DNA from: Paenibacillus riograndensis SBR5
GTDB taxonomy: Bacteria > Bacillota > Bacilli > Paenibacillales > Paenibacillaceae
Assembly: GCF_000981585.1 (NCBI RefSeq)
Contig: NZ_LN831776.1
Coordinates: 6,183,187 to 6,247,186, forward strand
DNA length: 64,000 nt
Reading direction: 5' to 3'
Under the pieces are notes generated by a model. That model was not told where the DNA came from and did no database searches. It saw only the letters and a program-made list of their open reading frames with translations. Positions 1-7,764 of the stretch are shown here, piece after piece; positions within the stretch are counted from its first letter, which is position 1; each line of letters opens with the position of its first letter. The translations under genes were made by a program, and so were the position numbers.

Positions 1-758
1 GTACGGATCATCATCCCCGGTGTCGCAGCCGCTCCGGCGGATACGGCAAGCTGCGGAAGCGCAGCCGTAACTGCAGTCCGCAGCGCGGCAAGATCGCTGT
101 CGTTTGCCGCTTCGCCGACCCATACTTCCACTTGAGCGCTGCCGTCTGATCCGCTTACCAGCGTCTTCCAGGCATCAAAACCAGCCGCTGTAATCGTGCC
201 GGCCACAGCATCCGCTTCCTCCTGGGTAGCAAAGGAGCCTGCGGACAGATGTTTGCTTCCAACCAGGGCCGGAGCCTGTCCCTCGGCAAGGGTCAAGCCT
301 GCTTTGCTTACCCGGTTCAGCCCTTCCTTCGCCGCACTTTCGCTGGTGTAAGGACCCGTGTACAGCTGATAGACCGTCGCGCCATTCCGCGAAGCTACAA
401 ACAGCATCGGCTTATCGGAGGTCGATTGAAGCTTTTTGGCGGCTTCTGCGGCCGCCTGCCATGTAGGGCTGTCCATCACCTTAACCTTGTATCCGTCGAG
501 GCTGACGCGGATTTTGTTATTTGCCGGAATGGGCAGCAGCTGGGCACTGCCGGACATCAGGCTGAAGCCCGTCGTCGAACTCAGCGTCACGAAAGGGACG
601 GTAGATTTATATTTGCTGCCAATATCGGCAAACAGCGCAACCCGGATGGTTGCGTTCGGATCGGCATGGCTGTCGGCGGCAGGAAGCAGCAGGCCGCCTG
701 CCATCAGGGCGCCTGCAAGCAGGCTCATTCCTGTCTTTTTCCACCTGGCAAGATTCAT
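1..758 (-). CDS. SpoIID/LytB-type sporulation protein (3' end beyond window)
   Basis: The gene reads from an ATG at 758 (GGAGG seven bases upstream) to the window edge, so only about 250 N-terminal residues are visible. They begin with a signal peptide (basic start, then a run of L, A and G ending near SHA-DP). After it come SPOR-like segments, with phrases such as VYQLYTGPYTSESAAKEGL and aromatic/glycine spacing typical of peptidoglycan-binding SPOR repeats. The catalytic SpoIID/LytB domain would lie to the left of the window. Family knowledge: SpoIID-type proteins cleave denuded glycan strands during engulfment. Position directly after ruvB supports this, because spoIID-like genes follow ruvCAB in many Paenibacillus genomes. 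The catalytic residues cannot be seen, so the family call is an inference from the N-terminus and context. Confidence 0.6.
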   Translation of the reverse strand, partial: MNLARWKKTGMSLLAGALMAGGLLLPAADSHADPNATIRVALFADIGSKYKSTVPFVTLSSTTGFSLMSGSAQLLPIPANNKIRVSLDGYKVKVMDSPTWQAAAEAAKKLQSTSDKPMLFVASRNGATVYQLYTGPYTSESAAKEGLNRVSKAGLTLAEGQAPALVGSKHLSAGSFATQEEADAVAGTITAAGFDAWKTLVSGSDGSAQVEVWVGEAANDSDLAALRTAVTAALPQLAVSAGAAATPGMMIR

Positions 759-800
759 CTTGATGCCTCCTATTTAATAGAGATGATAGCAAAAAAAGAT

Positions 801-1808
801 TTATTGCGGCTGCGGAGGAAGCGGAAGGCCCAGATGCTGATAAGCGGCAGGAGTCACAACTCTCCCCCGGGGCGTCCGCTGCAGAAATCCAATCTGCAGC
901 AAATAAGGCTCATATACATCCTCAATGGTCTGGCTCTCTTCTCCGATTGTCGCAGCTATGGTATCCAGTCCGACAGGTCCGCCGCGGAAGGAACTGATCA
1001 TGGAATGAAGCATCTTGTGGTCGATGCTGTCCAGCCCGCGCGGGTCCACCTGCAGCATCTTCAGCGATTCTCCGGCAATCTCCGGCGTAATGATTCCGTC
1101 GCCGCGCACCTGTGCGAAATCGCGAACCCGCTTCAGCAGGCGGTTGGCAATCCGCGGAGTCCCCCGGGACCGCAGGGCGATCTCTTCGGCAGCATCGCCC
1201 AGAATCTCAATGCCGAGCAGTTCGGCATTGCGGGACACGATGAAGCTCAGCTCGTCGATCGTATAATACTCCAGCCGGCTGACCACTCCGAAGCGGTCGC
1301 GCAGCGGCGCAGACAACAGCCCGGCTCGGGTAGTGGCGCCGATTAGCGTAAAGGGCGGCAGGTCCAGGCGCACCGAGCGGGCGCTCGGCCCCTTGCCGAT
1401 CATAATATCCAGCGCGAAATCCTCCATCGCCGGATACATCACCTCTTCCACCGTCCGGTGCAGCCGGTGAATCTCGTCAATGAACAGCACATCGCCCTGC
1501 TGGAGATTGGTCAGCAGCGCGGCCAGATCGCCGGGCCGCTCAATGGCAGGCCCGGATGTTGTCCTGAGGTTCACACCAAGCTCATTGGCGATAATATTCG
1601 CGAGTGTCGTTTTGCCGAGACCGGGAGGCCCGTACAGCAGCACATGGTCCAGCGCTTCACTGCGCATTTTGGCAGCTTCTATATATATTTTCAGATTCTC
1701 TTTGACCTGGTTCTGTCCGATATACTCTCCCAGATAGCGGGGGCGCAGGCTTAATTCTACAGCCTGCTCGTCCATCATCAGGTTTGCCGATATAATCCGG
1801 TCATCCAT
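801..1808 (-). CDS. ruvB: Holliday junction branch migration helicase RuvB
   Basis: The product (335 residues) is the AAA+ motor that, with RuvA, drives branch migration of Holliday junctions in recombinational repair. Visible landmarks are Walker [10 protein letters not shown], Walker B DEIHRL, the sensor region [18 protein letters not shown] and the C-terminal winged helix ending in QRTPRGR. Length and order match canonical RuvB throughout. It follows ruvA by 28 bases and is the third gene of a ruvC-ruvA-ruvB run, with the SpoIID-like gene 42 bases downstream. Nothing is missing or unusual in the protein. Confidence 0.97.
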   Translation of the reverse strand: MDDRIISANLMMDEQAVELSLRPRYLGEYIGQNQVKENLKIYIEAAKMRSEALDHVLLYGPPGLGKTTLANIIANELGVNLRTTSGPAIERPGDLAALLTNLQQGDVLFIDEIHRLHRTVEEVMYPAMEDFALDIMIGKGPSARSVRLDLPPFTLIGATTRAGLLSAPLRDRFGVVSRLEYYTIDELSFIVSRNAELLGIEILGDAAEEIALRSRGTPRIANRLLKRVRDFAQVRGDGIITPEIAGESLKMLQVDPRGLDSIDHKMLHSMISSFRGGPVGLDTIAATIGEESQTIEDVYEPYLLQIGFLQRTPRGRVVTPAAYQHLGLPLPPQPQ

Positions 1809-1836
1809 TATCCATCACTCCGTTCTGTCAAGCAGC

Positions 1837-2460
1837 CTATTTGGCTGTATACAGCAGCCCCAACGCCTTCTTCATCAGCACATCAACCGGCCCTGAATCG
1901 GCACCTTCCTTCTTCATGGTCAGCCATACCCGGTCCAGTTCGGCTTCGGTATAACCAAGCGCCCTCAGCCCGTCGCGGGCTTCCTCCCAAGGCAGGGCCT
2001 CCGCCGCAGCCTGGGCTTCAGCCGCTACAGCGAATAATCCGGTCTGCATGGATACCGCGCTCAGGCCGTCCAGCTTGTCCCGAAGATCCAGAATCATCCG
2101 CTGGGCCGTCTTCTTGCCGATCCCCGGCAGCTTGGTCAGGAAGGTGATATTCTCCTGGTAAATCGCCGAGATCAGCTGATCCGGTGTTCCGCCGGTCAGA
2201 ATCCCCAGAGCTACGCGCGGGCCGATCCCGGATACTTCAATCAGCTTGCGGAACAGCTTCTGCTCTTCTCTTGTCGGGAACCCGAAGAGCAGGGTAGCAT
2301 CCTCGCGTGTCTGGTAATGGATGTAGATCGTCACCGGCCCCTCCAGCTTGGCAAAAGCATACGGGTTCGGGCAGAATACCCGGTACCCTATGCCCTGGAC
2401 ATCCACCACCACATATTCCGGCTCCAAATGCACAACCGGACCTCTTAAGTAATCTATCAT
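1837..2460 (-). CDS. ruvA: Holliday junction DNA-binding protein RuvA
   Basis: The 207-residue protein is the tetrameric junction-binding subunit that loads RuvB. It starts MIDYLRGPV, as RuvA proteins do. It carries the N-terminal OB fold, the paired helix-hairpin-helix segments (VSGIGPRVALGIL and LPGIGKKTAQRMI) and, after an acidic/alanine linker, domain III, which contacts RuvB (ALGYTEAELDRV). The ATG overlaps the ruvC stop by four bases, so the two are probably translationally coupled. A GAGG motif sits about ten bases upstream inside ruvC. Confidence 0.97.
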   Translation of the reverse strand: MIDYLRGPVVHLEPEYVVVDVQGIGYRVFCPNPYAFAKLEGPVTIYIHYQTREDATLLFGFPTREEQKLFRKLIEVSGIGPRVALGILTGGTPDQLISAIYQENITFLTKLPGIGKKTAQRMILDLRDKLDGLSAVSMQTGLFAVAAEAQAAAEALPWEEARDGLRALGYTEAELDRVWLTMKKEGADSGPVDVLMKKALGLLYTAK

Positions 2461-2960
2461 TTTCGCAATACCTCATTTAATTTGGAATTAAGACTCACCG
2501 AATGGGCGTGGCATACCGCCACCGCCAGCGCATCCGCCACATCATCGGGCTTCGGCACAGCCGCCAGCTTCAGCAGCAGCTTGACCATCTCCTGCACCTG
2601 CTTCTTCTCGGCCTTGCCATAGCCCACCACAGCCTGCTTCACCATCATCGGAGTATACTCCGCGACGGGAAGCCCGCGCTGGACAGCAGCCAGGATCAGC
2701 ACACCTCTTGCTTGTGCCACCGGCAGTGCAGTGGTTACATTGCGGCTGAAAAACAGCTTCTCCACCGCGACCGCATCAGGCTGGTATTTATCAATGAGCT
2801 GCACCATACCCTCGTAGACATGCAGCAGACGTTCCTCCTCCGGCGTGTGCGCCTCCGTCTGGATGCACCCGTACTGAACCGGCGTTAATTTGTTTCCTAC
2901 CTTATCCACGAAGCCGAAGCCGACAATCGCCAGCCCCGGGTCAATTCCCAGGATGCGCAA
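2457..2960 (-). CDS. ruvC: Holliday junction resolvase RuvC
   Basis: RuvC cuts Holliday junctions as a homodimeric, Mg-dependent nuclease of the RNase H fold. The acidic catalytic residues are visible: D in ILGIDPGLA, E in VAVEKLFF, and the D pair near the C-terminus in KPDDVADALAVA. An open frame allows a start at 2966, but the second TTG at 2960 gives the classical RuvC beginning (M)RILGIDPG. It also lies about eight bases from GAGGAG, so I chose it (167 residues). It is the first gene of the ruvCAB run. An extended -10 promoter and a terminator for the gene upstream lie just before it. Confidence 0.95.
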   Translation of the reverse strand: MRILGIDPGLAIVGFGFVDKVGNKLTPVQYGCIQTEAHTPEEERLLHVYEGMVQLIDKYQPDAVAVEKLFFSRNVTTALPVAQARGVLILAAVQRGLPVAEYTPMMVKQAVVGYGKAEKKQVQEMVKLLLKLAAVPKPDDVADALAVAVCHAHSVSLNSKLNEVLRK

Positions 2961-3049
2961 ATCCAATCTCTCCTCTTAAGCAGGCAGCATATTCCTACTG
3001 TTTCATCCATTTCGTTGCCGTGAAGCGAACATATGTATTCCTTCTAACC

Positions 3050-3058
3050 ATTATAGCA
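3050..3058 (-). promoter_or_regulatory. Extended -10 promoter for ruvCAB
   Basis: On the minus strand the sequence TTGCTATAAT gives a perfect TGnTATAAT extended -10 element, with TATAAT at 3050-3055. No good -35 is present; its place is taken by the T-run of the terminator hairpin immediately upstream. The distance to the ruvC start is about 90 bases. It is the best promoter visible before ruvC. Confidence 0.5.
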
Positions 3059-3110
3059 AAAAACCTTCTTCCGGGAGAATAAAAGTTTGCTGCCGCCCGG
3101 GAAAAGAAGG
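3058..3110 (-). terminator. Rho-independent terminator upstream of ruvC
   Basis: On the minus strand the arms CCTTCTT(ttc)CCGGG and CCCGGAAGAAGG pair over 12 bases with a three-base bulge and are followed by TTTTTT. It separates transcription from the bofC side from ruvCAB and is a second barrier after the hairpin at 3275-3319. The stretch between the two hairpins holds no convincing gene. Confidence 0.7.
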
Positions 3111-3274
3111 TGAATCTCCGGGTTCAACACCGGCTTGCGGACAGAGGTTGGAGTCCGGAACAGCACAACAGCTGGCCTGCTCGTTCATTACTGCTGTCTC
3201 AGAACACGGCTCCCCCTCCCGGCCGGCCTCTGCAAGCGCAATAAAAGTGAGTGTCCGACACACGCCCTACAGCA

Positions 3275-3319
3275 CAAAAAAGGCCGCCCCGGCTATAACA
3301 GCAGCTCAAGGGGCAGCCT
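3275..3319 (-). terminator. Rho-independent terminator after bofC
   Basis: The minus-strand arms AGGCTGCCCC and GGGGCGGCCT (one mismatch in ten) are followed by TTTTTTG. The hairpin begins 14 bases after the bofC stop codon, so it most likely ends the bofC transcript. Confidence 0.8.
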
Positions 3320-3332
3320 CTATTCCAAATTG

Positions 3333-4103
3333 CTATTCTTCGCTTTGCATCACCTGTTCCGACGAGTCCCGCGCATAATCGCTGAAGGTGGACAGCACGC
3401 TGTTGTACTCTTCTACATCTTGCACGCGGATGCCTTCATGGAGCTGCTCTAAGATTTCATCCGGCAGCGAAGACTTCATCGAGCCCATGTCCATTTGAAA
3501 AAAGGTTTTCAGCACCTTCTCCTGCGCCGGCGGACCTTTGAACAAGGTCAGATTGCCCTGCTCGTCCACACCGAAAAAGGCGTCCTTCTTAATCAGCGGC
3601 GATAAGTCGTTAACCATACGCTCCAGCCAGAGATCCCCGTCTGCGCTGATCCAGCCGTTCCAGCCCGGATGTGCAGCGATGACCTGTTTGAGCTGGACGA
3701 GGGGCTTGTCCCCGGGAAGGGTTACGATCTCCTCCCCGGAAATATAGGTTGTCTTCAAGTGAACCGTCCGGCTGACCGGTTCCTGACTAAGGGTCTCCAG
3801 CAGCTGCTTACGATCCAGAGCTGAAGCCCCTTCAGTCCCTTCTTCTTCAGCCTGGCTGTACGCAGCCGCTGCAGCCGGCACGCTTCGACCCGGATCACCG
3901 GATGAGGCCTGTTCCTGCAGCCCGCTCAGTTGGTCAGGCACATTCCATGCCGTATCACTCAGTAAGCCGCTGAGCTCCTCCGGGACCTGCATACCGCGCC
4001 AGGCAAGCAGCGTCAAGGCTATACAGGCCGCTCCCACCCAGGGGGCTCTTTTCCAACGTCTCCAACGCCGCCACAATTGTTTCTTCAAGCGAAAAGCATT
4101 CAC
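3333..4103 (-). CDS. bofC: BofC, forespore signalling regulator of sigma-K checkpoint
   Basis: The 256-residue protein has a basic N-terminus and one membrane-spanning or signal segment (WVGAACIALTLLAW, about residues 25-38). A variable spacer follows, then the BofC core. The core is recognised by VNDLSPLIKKDAFFGVD, LTLFKGPP, a KTFFQMDM segment and the LHEGIRVQD ending, which parallel B. subtilis BofC. Family knowledge: BofC acts in the forespore or intermembrane space to restrain the SpoIVB signal that controls pro-sigma-K processing. A GTG at 4103 has AAGGG six bases upstream; the longer frame to 4154 begins with a TTG lacking a ribosome site. The position before ruv genes matches B. subtilis order. 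It is monocistronic by its own terminator. Confidence 0.88.
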   Translation of the reverse strand: MNAFRLKKQLWRRWRRWKRAPWVGAACIALTLLAWRGMQVPEELSGLLSDTAWNVPDQLSGLQEQASSGDPGRSVPAAAAAYSQAEEEGTEGASALDRKQLLETLSQEPVSRTVHLKTTYISGEEIVTLPGDKPLVQLKQVIAAHPGWNGWISADGDLWLERMVNDLSPLIKKDAFFGVDEQGNLTLFKGPPAQEKVLKTFFQMDMGSMKSSLPDEILEQLHEGIRVQDVEEYNSVLSTFSDYARDSSEQVMQSEE

Positions 4104-4196
4104 GTTGATCCCTTCATTCTGCTTTTTTCCTATTGTGACCTGCAAAGGGATCAATTATGCGCTTAGCCCCGAAAATTTGACGAATTGACCCGGTTT

Positions 4197-5438
4197 TTAA
4201 TGAGTCAACAACGGATTTTCAATCGCACCGAGGAACAACCAGACTCCTGTCTGCCGGTCTTCGATCACAAAAAGAAAAGGCCGGTCCACTGTCATTTGAA
4301 AGGGGAGTTTCACAGAAGGAGCAGCACCTGCAAGCATTTCTACAAGCGTGGAGGCTGACGCTTCGGTCCCTTTTTCGTTCACATCGACATAGGTTTTATG
4401 AATGATCCTGCTGATATAGATGGGATCGGGAGTATCGGCCAGCTTGGAGAAATCGCCTTTCGCCGGATCAAAAGCCTGTTTCACGCCCAGCGCTTGTACT
4501 GCGTCCTTCAAATCCGTTCCATAGTTGGCGGTAAACCGCGGCAATCCTACCGTCCCCTGCCGGTTCTCAAAATCCTCTTCAGCAGGAAAACTCCCTCCCG
4601 CAAGCCTGGCTTCCAGATCCTCCAATGAAGAGCGCTCACTTGGCAGAATAACCAGCATATCCATCTGCTCATCTCCATAGGGGATACGTATGGCTTGCCA
4701 GTCTTCATGCGCCGCGTACGGAAAATACCCGGTTCGACTCATCATCGGCACTTGTACCGTCTCATCCGCCGGGAGATGAAATTCTGCCTGCCGGGTATTT
4801 TCTTCAGGAAAAGCATCCTTCCAGCCGCCCTTGAAATACAGCGCGTTCACAAGTACAGCCACAGCATCGGGACCTGGAGGCTGATCCAGCATCTCCTTAA
4901 TCGTATGCTCCGTATGCTTGGATACCCATCCGTTAATTTCGGTGACTGAACGCGGTGCGGCAAGATCTATCGTGCGGATCTCCGCCTTATAATAAGCTTT
5001 GCCGGTCTTAAGGTAATCTTCGCGCAGCGGTAATCGGGAGGTGCCCCAGACGGAATTGGCCAGCTTCAGCTCAATCCCCGGCCCGGCATCCTGCATCACC
5101 GGCAGCAGTGCCTGATGGCTTGCGTTCAGTTTCTGGAGCTCTCCCGGTGCATAGCCGAGCAGCTGTCCCAATTCTTCCGCCGTCTCCCCGGCGCTGCCAT
5201 TATAAGCAAGTGCCAGGGCGGTGGCGATGCTGTAGGGCGAAATCGTCAGGTTACCTCCGCTCTTGTCTCTCAATTGGCTGAACAGCTTCAGCCCGAGCAG
5301 GTTGCTCTGCTGCGCCAGCCGGAAATCCAGCTTGGACGCAGCGGCTTGCCTTTCGGAATAGCTCATCACAGTCCCTCCTTGGCTGCAGCCTGACAGCAGA
5401 AGGATAGCTAGCAGGAGCACGGGTATTCTTTTCACCAT
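4197..5438 (-). CDS. Serpin-family protease inhibitor, lipoprotein
   Basis: The product (413 residues) starts with a lipoprotein signal (LLLAILLLSGC), so it should be anchored to the outer face of the membrane. The rest is a full serpin fold: NLTISPYSIATALALAYNGSAG near the N-terminus, LVNALYFKGGW, and the C-terminal signature DRPFLFVIEDRQTG. The reactive-centre hinge is EKGTEASASTLVEML. It has the small residues needed for loop insertion (G-T-x-A-S-A-S), so the protein is predicted to be an inhibitory serpin. Counting from the hinge Glu places the scissile bond near the AGAA stretch, which suggests an elastase- or subtilisin-like target protease. That last point is inference. It stands alone between bofC and the divergent fabV. 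Confidence 0.9.
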   Translation of the reverse strand: MVKRIPVLLLAILLLSGCSQGGTVMSYSERQAAASKLDFRLAQQSNLLGLKLFSQLRDKSGGNLTISPYSIATALALAYNGSAGETAEELGQLLGYAPGELQKLNASHQALLPVMQDAGPGIELKLANSVWGTSRLPLREDYLKTGKAYYKAEIRTIDLAAPRSVTEINGWVSKHTEHTIKEMLDQPPGPDAVAVLVNALYFKGGWKDAFPEENTRQAEFHLPADETVQVPMMSRTGYFPYAAHEDWQAIRIPYGDEQMDMLVILPSERSSLEDLEARLAGGSFPAEEDFENRQGTVGLPRFTANYGTDLKDAVQALGVKQAFDPAKGDFSKLADTPDPIYISRIIHKTYVDVNEKGTEASASTLVEMLAGAAPSVKLPFQMTVDRPFLFVIEDRQTGVWLFLGAIENPLLTH

Positions 5439-5673
5439 ATCGTTACACTTCTCCCTTCATCATCCGCTCAGAATGATATGCACAGCACAGCAAGTACTGT
5501 AACTGACGCAGAGGTCTGGAAAAAGTTTCAATTAACTGCATATGCTCTAGCCCGTGCCGGTGCTTGGCCCTCAAAATATAAAAAATACATTCATACTTAT
5601 CTTTCTAAGCCATCATTTGCTATACTCTATATTAGCGAAAATGTTAAAAACTAAAATAAAGGGGTAATCCTTG

Positions 5674-6864
5674 ATGATCATTCAGCCAAAAACACGCGGC
5701 TTCATCTGCACAACCGCCCATCCGGAAGGGTGCGCCAAACAAATACAGGAACAAATTGATTTTGTAAAAGCTCAAAAGAAGCTCAGCGGCCCAGTGAACG
5801 TGCTTGTTATCGGCGCTTCCACCGGATACGGGCTGGCTTCACGGATTGCTGCCGCTTTCGGCGCAGGAGCCAATACCATCGGTGTCTTCTTCGACAAAGC
5901 CGCTGAAGGTACGCGGACGGCTTCGGCAGGCTGGTACAACTCGGCCGCATTCGAGAAGGCTGCTGCACAGCAGGGCCTCAAATCTCACAGCATTGTTGGA
6001 GATGCTTTCTCCGATGCCATCAAGACCAAAACGATTGACCTGATCAAAGCCGAATACGGCACCGTTGACCTTGTGGTCTACAGCGTCGCATCCCCGCGCC
6101 GCACACATCCCGTAACAGGAGAAACCTTCTCCTCCGTGATTAAGCCGGTTGGCGCCGCCTACACGAATAAGACAATGAACTTCCATACCGGAGAGGTATC
6201 CACGGTCACTATTGAGCCGGCAACAGAGGATGAAGTCCGCCAGACGATCGCCGTTATGGGCGGGGAAGACTGGGCAATGTGGATTGACCAGCTGCAGGAG
6301 GCCGGTGTGCTGGCCGACGGGGCAACCACCGTAGCCTACTCCTATGTTGGACCGAAAATCACCCATCCGATCTACCGGGATGGAACGATTGGCCTGGCCA
6401 AAAATGATCTGGAGCAGACCGCCATCGCGCTCCATGAGAAGCTGAGTGCAAAGGGCGGACGCGCTTTTGTCTCAGTCAACAAAGCCCTTGTTACACAGTC
6501 GAGCTCCGCGATTCCGGTAGTTCCACTGTACATTTCCACTCTGTATAAAGTGATGAAGGAAAAGGAACTGCACGAAAACTGCATCCAGCAAATGTACCGT
6601 TTGTTCACGGATCATCTGTATAACGGCGGTGAAGCGTCTGCGGACGGCAGCCACCTGATCCGTATCGACGACTGGGAAATGCGCGAGGATGTGCAGATCG
6701 AAGTTATACGGCGCTGGAACGAGCTCGAAACCGGCAATGTTCCTGAGCTTACCGATCTGGAAGGCTACCGTGAAGACTTCTTCCACCTGTTCGGCTTCCA
6801 AACCGAAGGTGTGGATTACGAAGCCGATACCGATCCTGCGGTAGAGATTCCGAATCAGGTGTAA
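5674..6864 (+). CDS. fabV: Enoyl-[ACP] reductase FabV (trans-2-enoyl reductase)
   Basis: FabV reduces the enoyl double bond in fatty acid elongation using NADH and belongs to the short-chain dehydrogenase group with an enlarged active site. Visible features are the start MIIQPKTRGFICTTAHP, the nucleotide-binding loop VIGASTGYGLASRIAAAF, SPRRTHPVTG, and the FabV-type catalytic pair Y234 and K243 separated by eight residues (YRDGTIGLAK). The length of 396 residues is usual. A TTG three bases upstream is also open, but the ATG at 5674 gives the family start, with AGGGG nine bases before it. FabV enzymes are known for low triclosan sensitivity. The gene is alone on the plus strand with its own terminator, and no FapR-type operator was seen. 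Confidence 0.95.
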   Translation: MIIQPKTRGFICTTAHPEGCAKQIQEQIDFVKAQKKLSGPVNVLVIGASTGYGLASRIAAAFGAGANTIGVFFDKAAEGTRTASAGWYNSAAFEKAAAQQGLKSHSIVGDAFSDAIKTKTIDLIKAEYGTVDLVVYSVASPRRTHPVTGETFSSVIKPVGAAYTNKTMNFHTGEVSTVTIEPATEDEVRQTIAVMGGEDWAMWIDQLQEAGVLADGATTVAYSYVGPKITHPIYRDGTIGLAKNDLEQTAIALHEKLSAKGGRAFVSVNKALVTQSSSAIPVVPLYISTLYKVMKEKELHENCIQQMYRLFTDHLYNGGEASADGSHLIRIDDWEMREDVQIEVIRRWNELETGNVPELTDLEGYREDFFHLFGFQTEGVDYEADTDPAVEIPNQV

Positions 6865-6900
6865 TGCTTTTGTAGTAATTCTGCCCTGAATATAATATAG

Positions 6901-6937
6901 AAGCCGCCCCTTGAAGTAACTAGGGGCGGTTTCTTTG
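6901..6937 (+). terminator. Terminator after fabV
   Basis: AAGCCGCCCCT and AGGGGCGGTTT form an 11-base stem with a ten-base loop followed by TTTCTTT, starting 36 bases after the fabV stop. The complementary strand also has an A/T-rich flank, so it may serve the convergent response regulator gene too. Confidence 0.85.
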
Positions 6938-6957
6938 CGTGCGCTCTTTTTGCGTAA

Positions 6958-7764
6958 TCAAAGGAACAGATTTCGGTATTTGGTCGGCGTCAGCCCGAAC
7001 TGCTTCTTGAAGCTCTCGCGGAAATGATCCTGGTCCGCGTAACCGATCTGATCGCAGATTTCATAAATTTTGATCAACGGGTCCTTAAGCAGCCGGGCTG
7101 CCTCCTCCATCCGCAAGGAAATGATCATTTGGTTGATGGTATTCCCGGTCACCTCTTTAACCAGCAGATTCAGATATTTGTCGCTGAGTCCGACAGACCC
7201 GGCCACCTCCGCCAGGGACAGATCCCGGCGTGTGAATTGTTCCTTTATATAACCGATCGCCTGTTCAACCAGCTTTCGCTTCTTGATGTTTTCCGGCCAC
7301 CCTGCGTCCGGAAACACATCTGCCAGATGCGGAAGCTTTTCTTTTACGGCCTGCTCCGCCATGGAGATTCCACGCTGTTTCTCCCTCTGCAGCTTAAGCT
7401 CACCCACGGCATGGGCCAGCACACGCTCAATCTCTTCAGGATCGATAGGCTTGAGTATATAGTCAAGCACATGCAGCTTGATCGCCTGGCGGGCATGCTC
7501 GAATTCACTCAGCCCGGACAGGATGATGCAGCGAATGTCGGGATGGCTCGCCATTACAGCTTCAATCAGCTGCAAGCCGTTCATTACGGGCATGCCAATA
7601 TCCGTTAAAATCAGATCCGGTACCTCCCGCTCCAGCCACGCCAGCACCTCCTCCCCGTTCTCAACGGCCCCCAGAACAGTGATGTCCAAGGAGTCCCAGT
7701 CAATGGCGTACTTCAGCGTATCGCGGACCATTTTGACATCCTCAGCTATCAGCAGCTTATACAT
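6958..7764 (-). CDS. YesN/AraC-type response regulator
   Basis: This is a 268-residue response regulator. It has an N-terminal receiver (LLIAEDVKMV, phospho-acceptor D in DLILTDIGMPVMNG, K in YILKPIDPEE) and a C-terminal AraC-type DNA-binding domain with two helix-turn-helix units (LSLAEVAGSVGLSDKYL and IYEICDQIGYADQDHF). The open frame extends upstream, but the ATG at 7764 has GGAGG nine bases before it and gives the usual receiver start. It overlaps the end of the partner kinase by eight bases, so the two are coupled. YesN-type regulators usually control the carbohydrate ABC importer encoded nearby, here the Lpl-type transporter and the glycosidases upstream; that target is inferred. Confidence 0.92.
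   Translation of the reverse strand: MYKLLIAEDVKMVRDTLKYAIDWDSLDITVLGAVENGEEVLAWLEREVPDLILTDIGMPVMNGLQLIEAVMASHPDIRCIILSGLSEFEHARQAIKLHVLDYILKPIDPEEIERVLAHAVGELKLQREKQRGISMAEQAVKEKLPHLADVFPDAGWPENIKKRKLVEQAIGYIKEQFTRRDLSLAEVAGSVGLSDKYLNLLVKEVTGNTINQMIISLRMEEAARLLKDPLIKIYEICDQIGYADQDHFRESFKKQFGLTPTKYRNLFL

Noticed and set aside
249..1346. Long plus-strand frame over the SpoIID-like gene and ruvB
   Set aside because: It is antisense to two well-supported genes, has no ribosome site or recognisable domain, and reflects GC-rich third positions on the other strand.
3051..3263. 70-codon minus-strand frame between bofC and ruvC
   Set aside because: It lies across a terminator hairpin, has no good ribosome site and its composition is not protein-like.
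5439..5670. A FapR-type operator or sigma-A promoter before fabV
   Set aside because: TATACT and TATATT -10-like hexamers exist near 5621-5633, but no fitting -35 or FapR palindrome could be found, so I did not list one.
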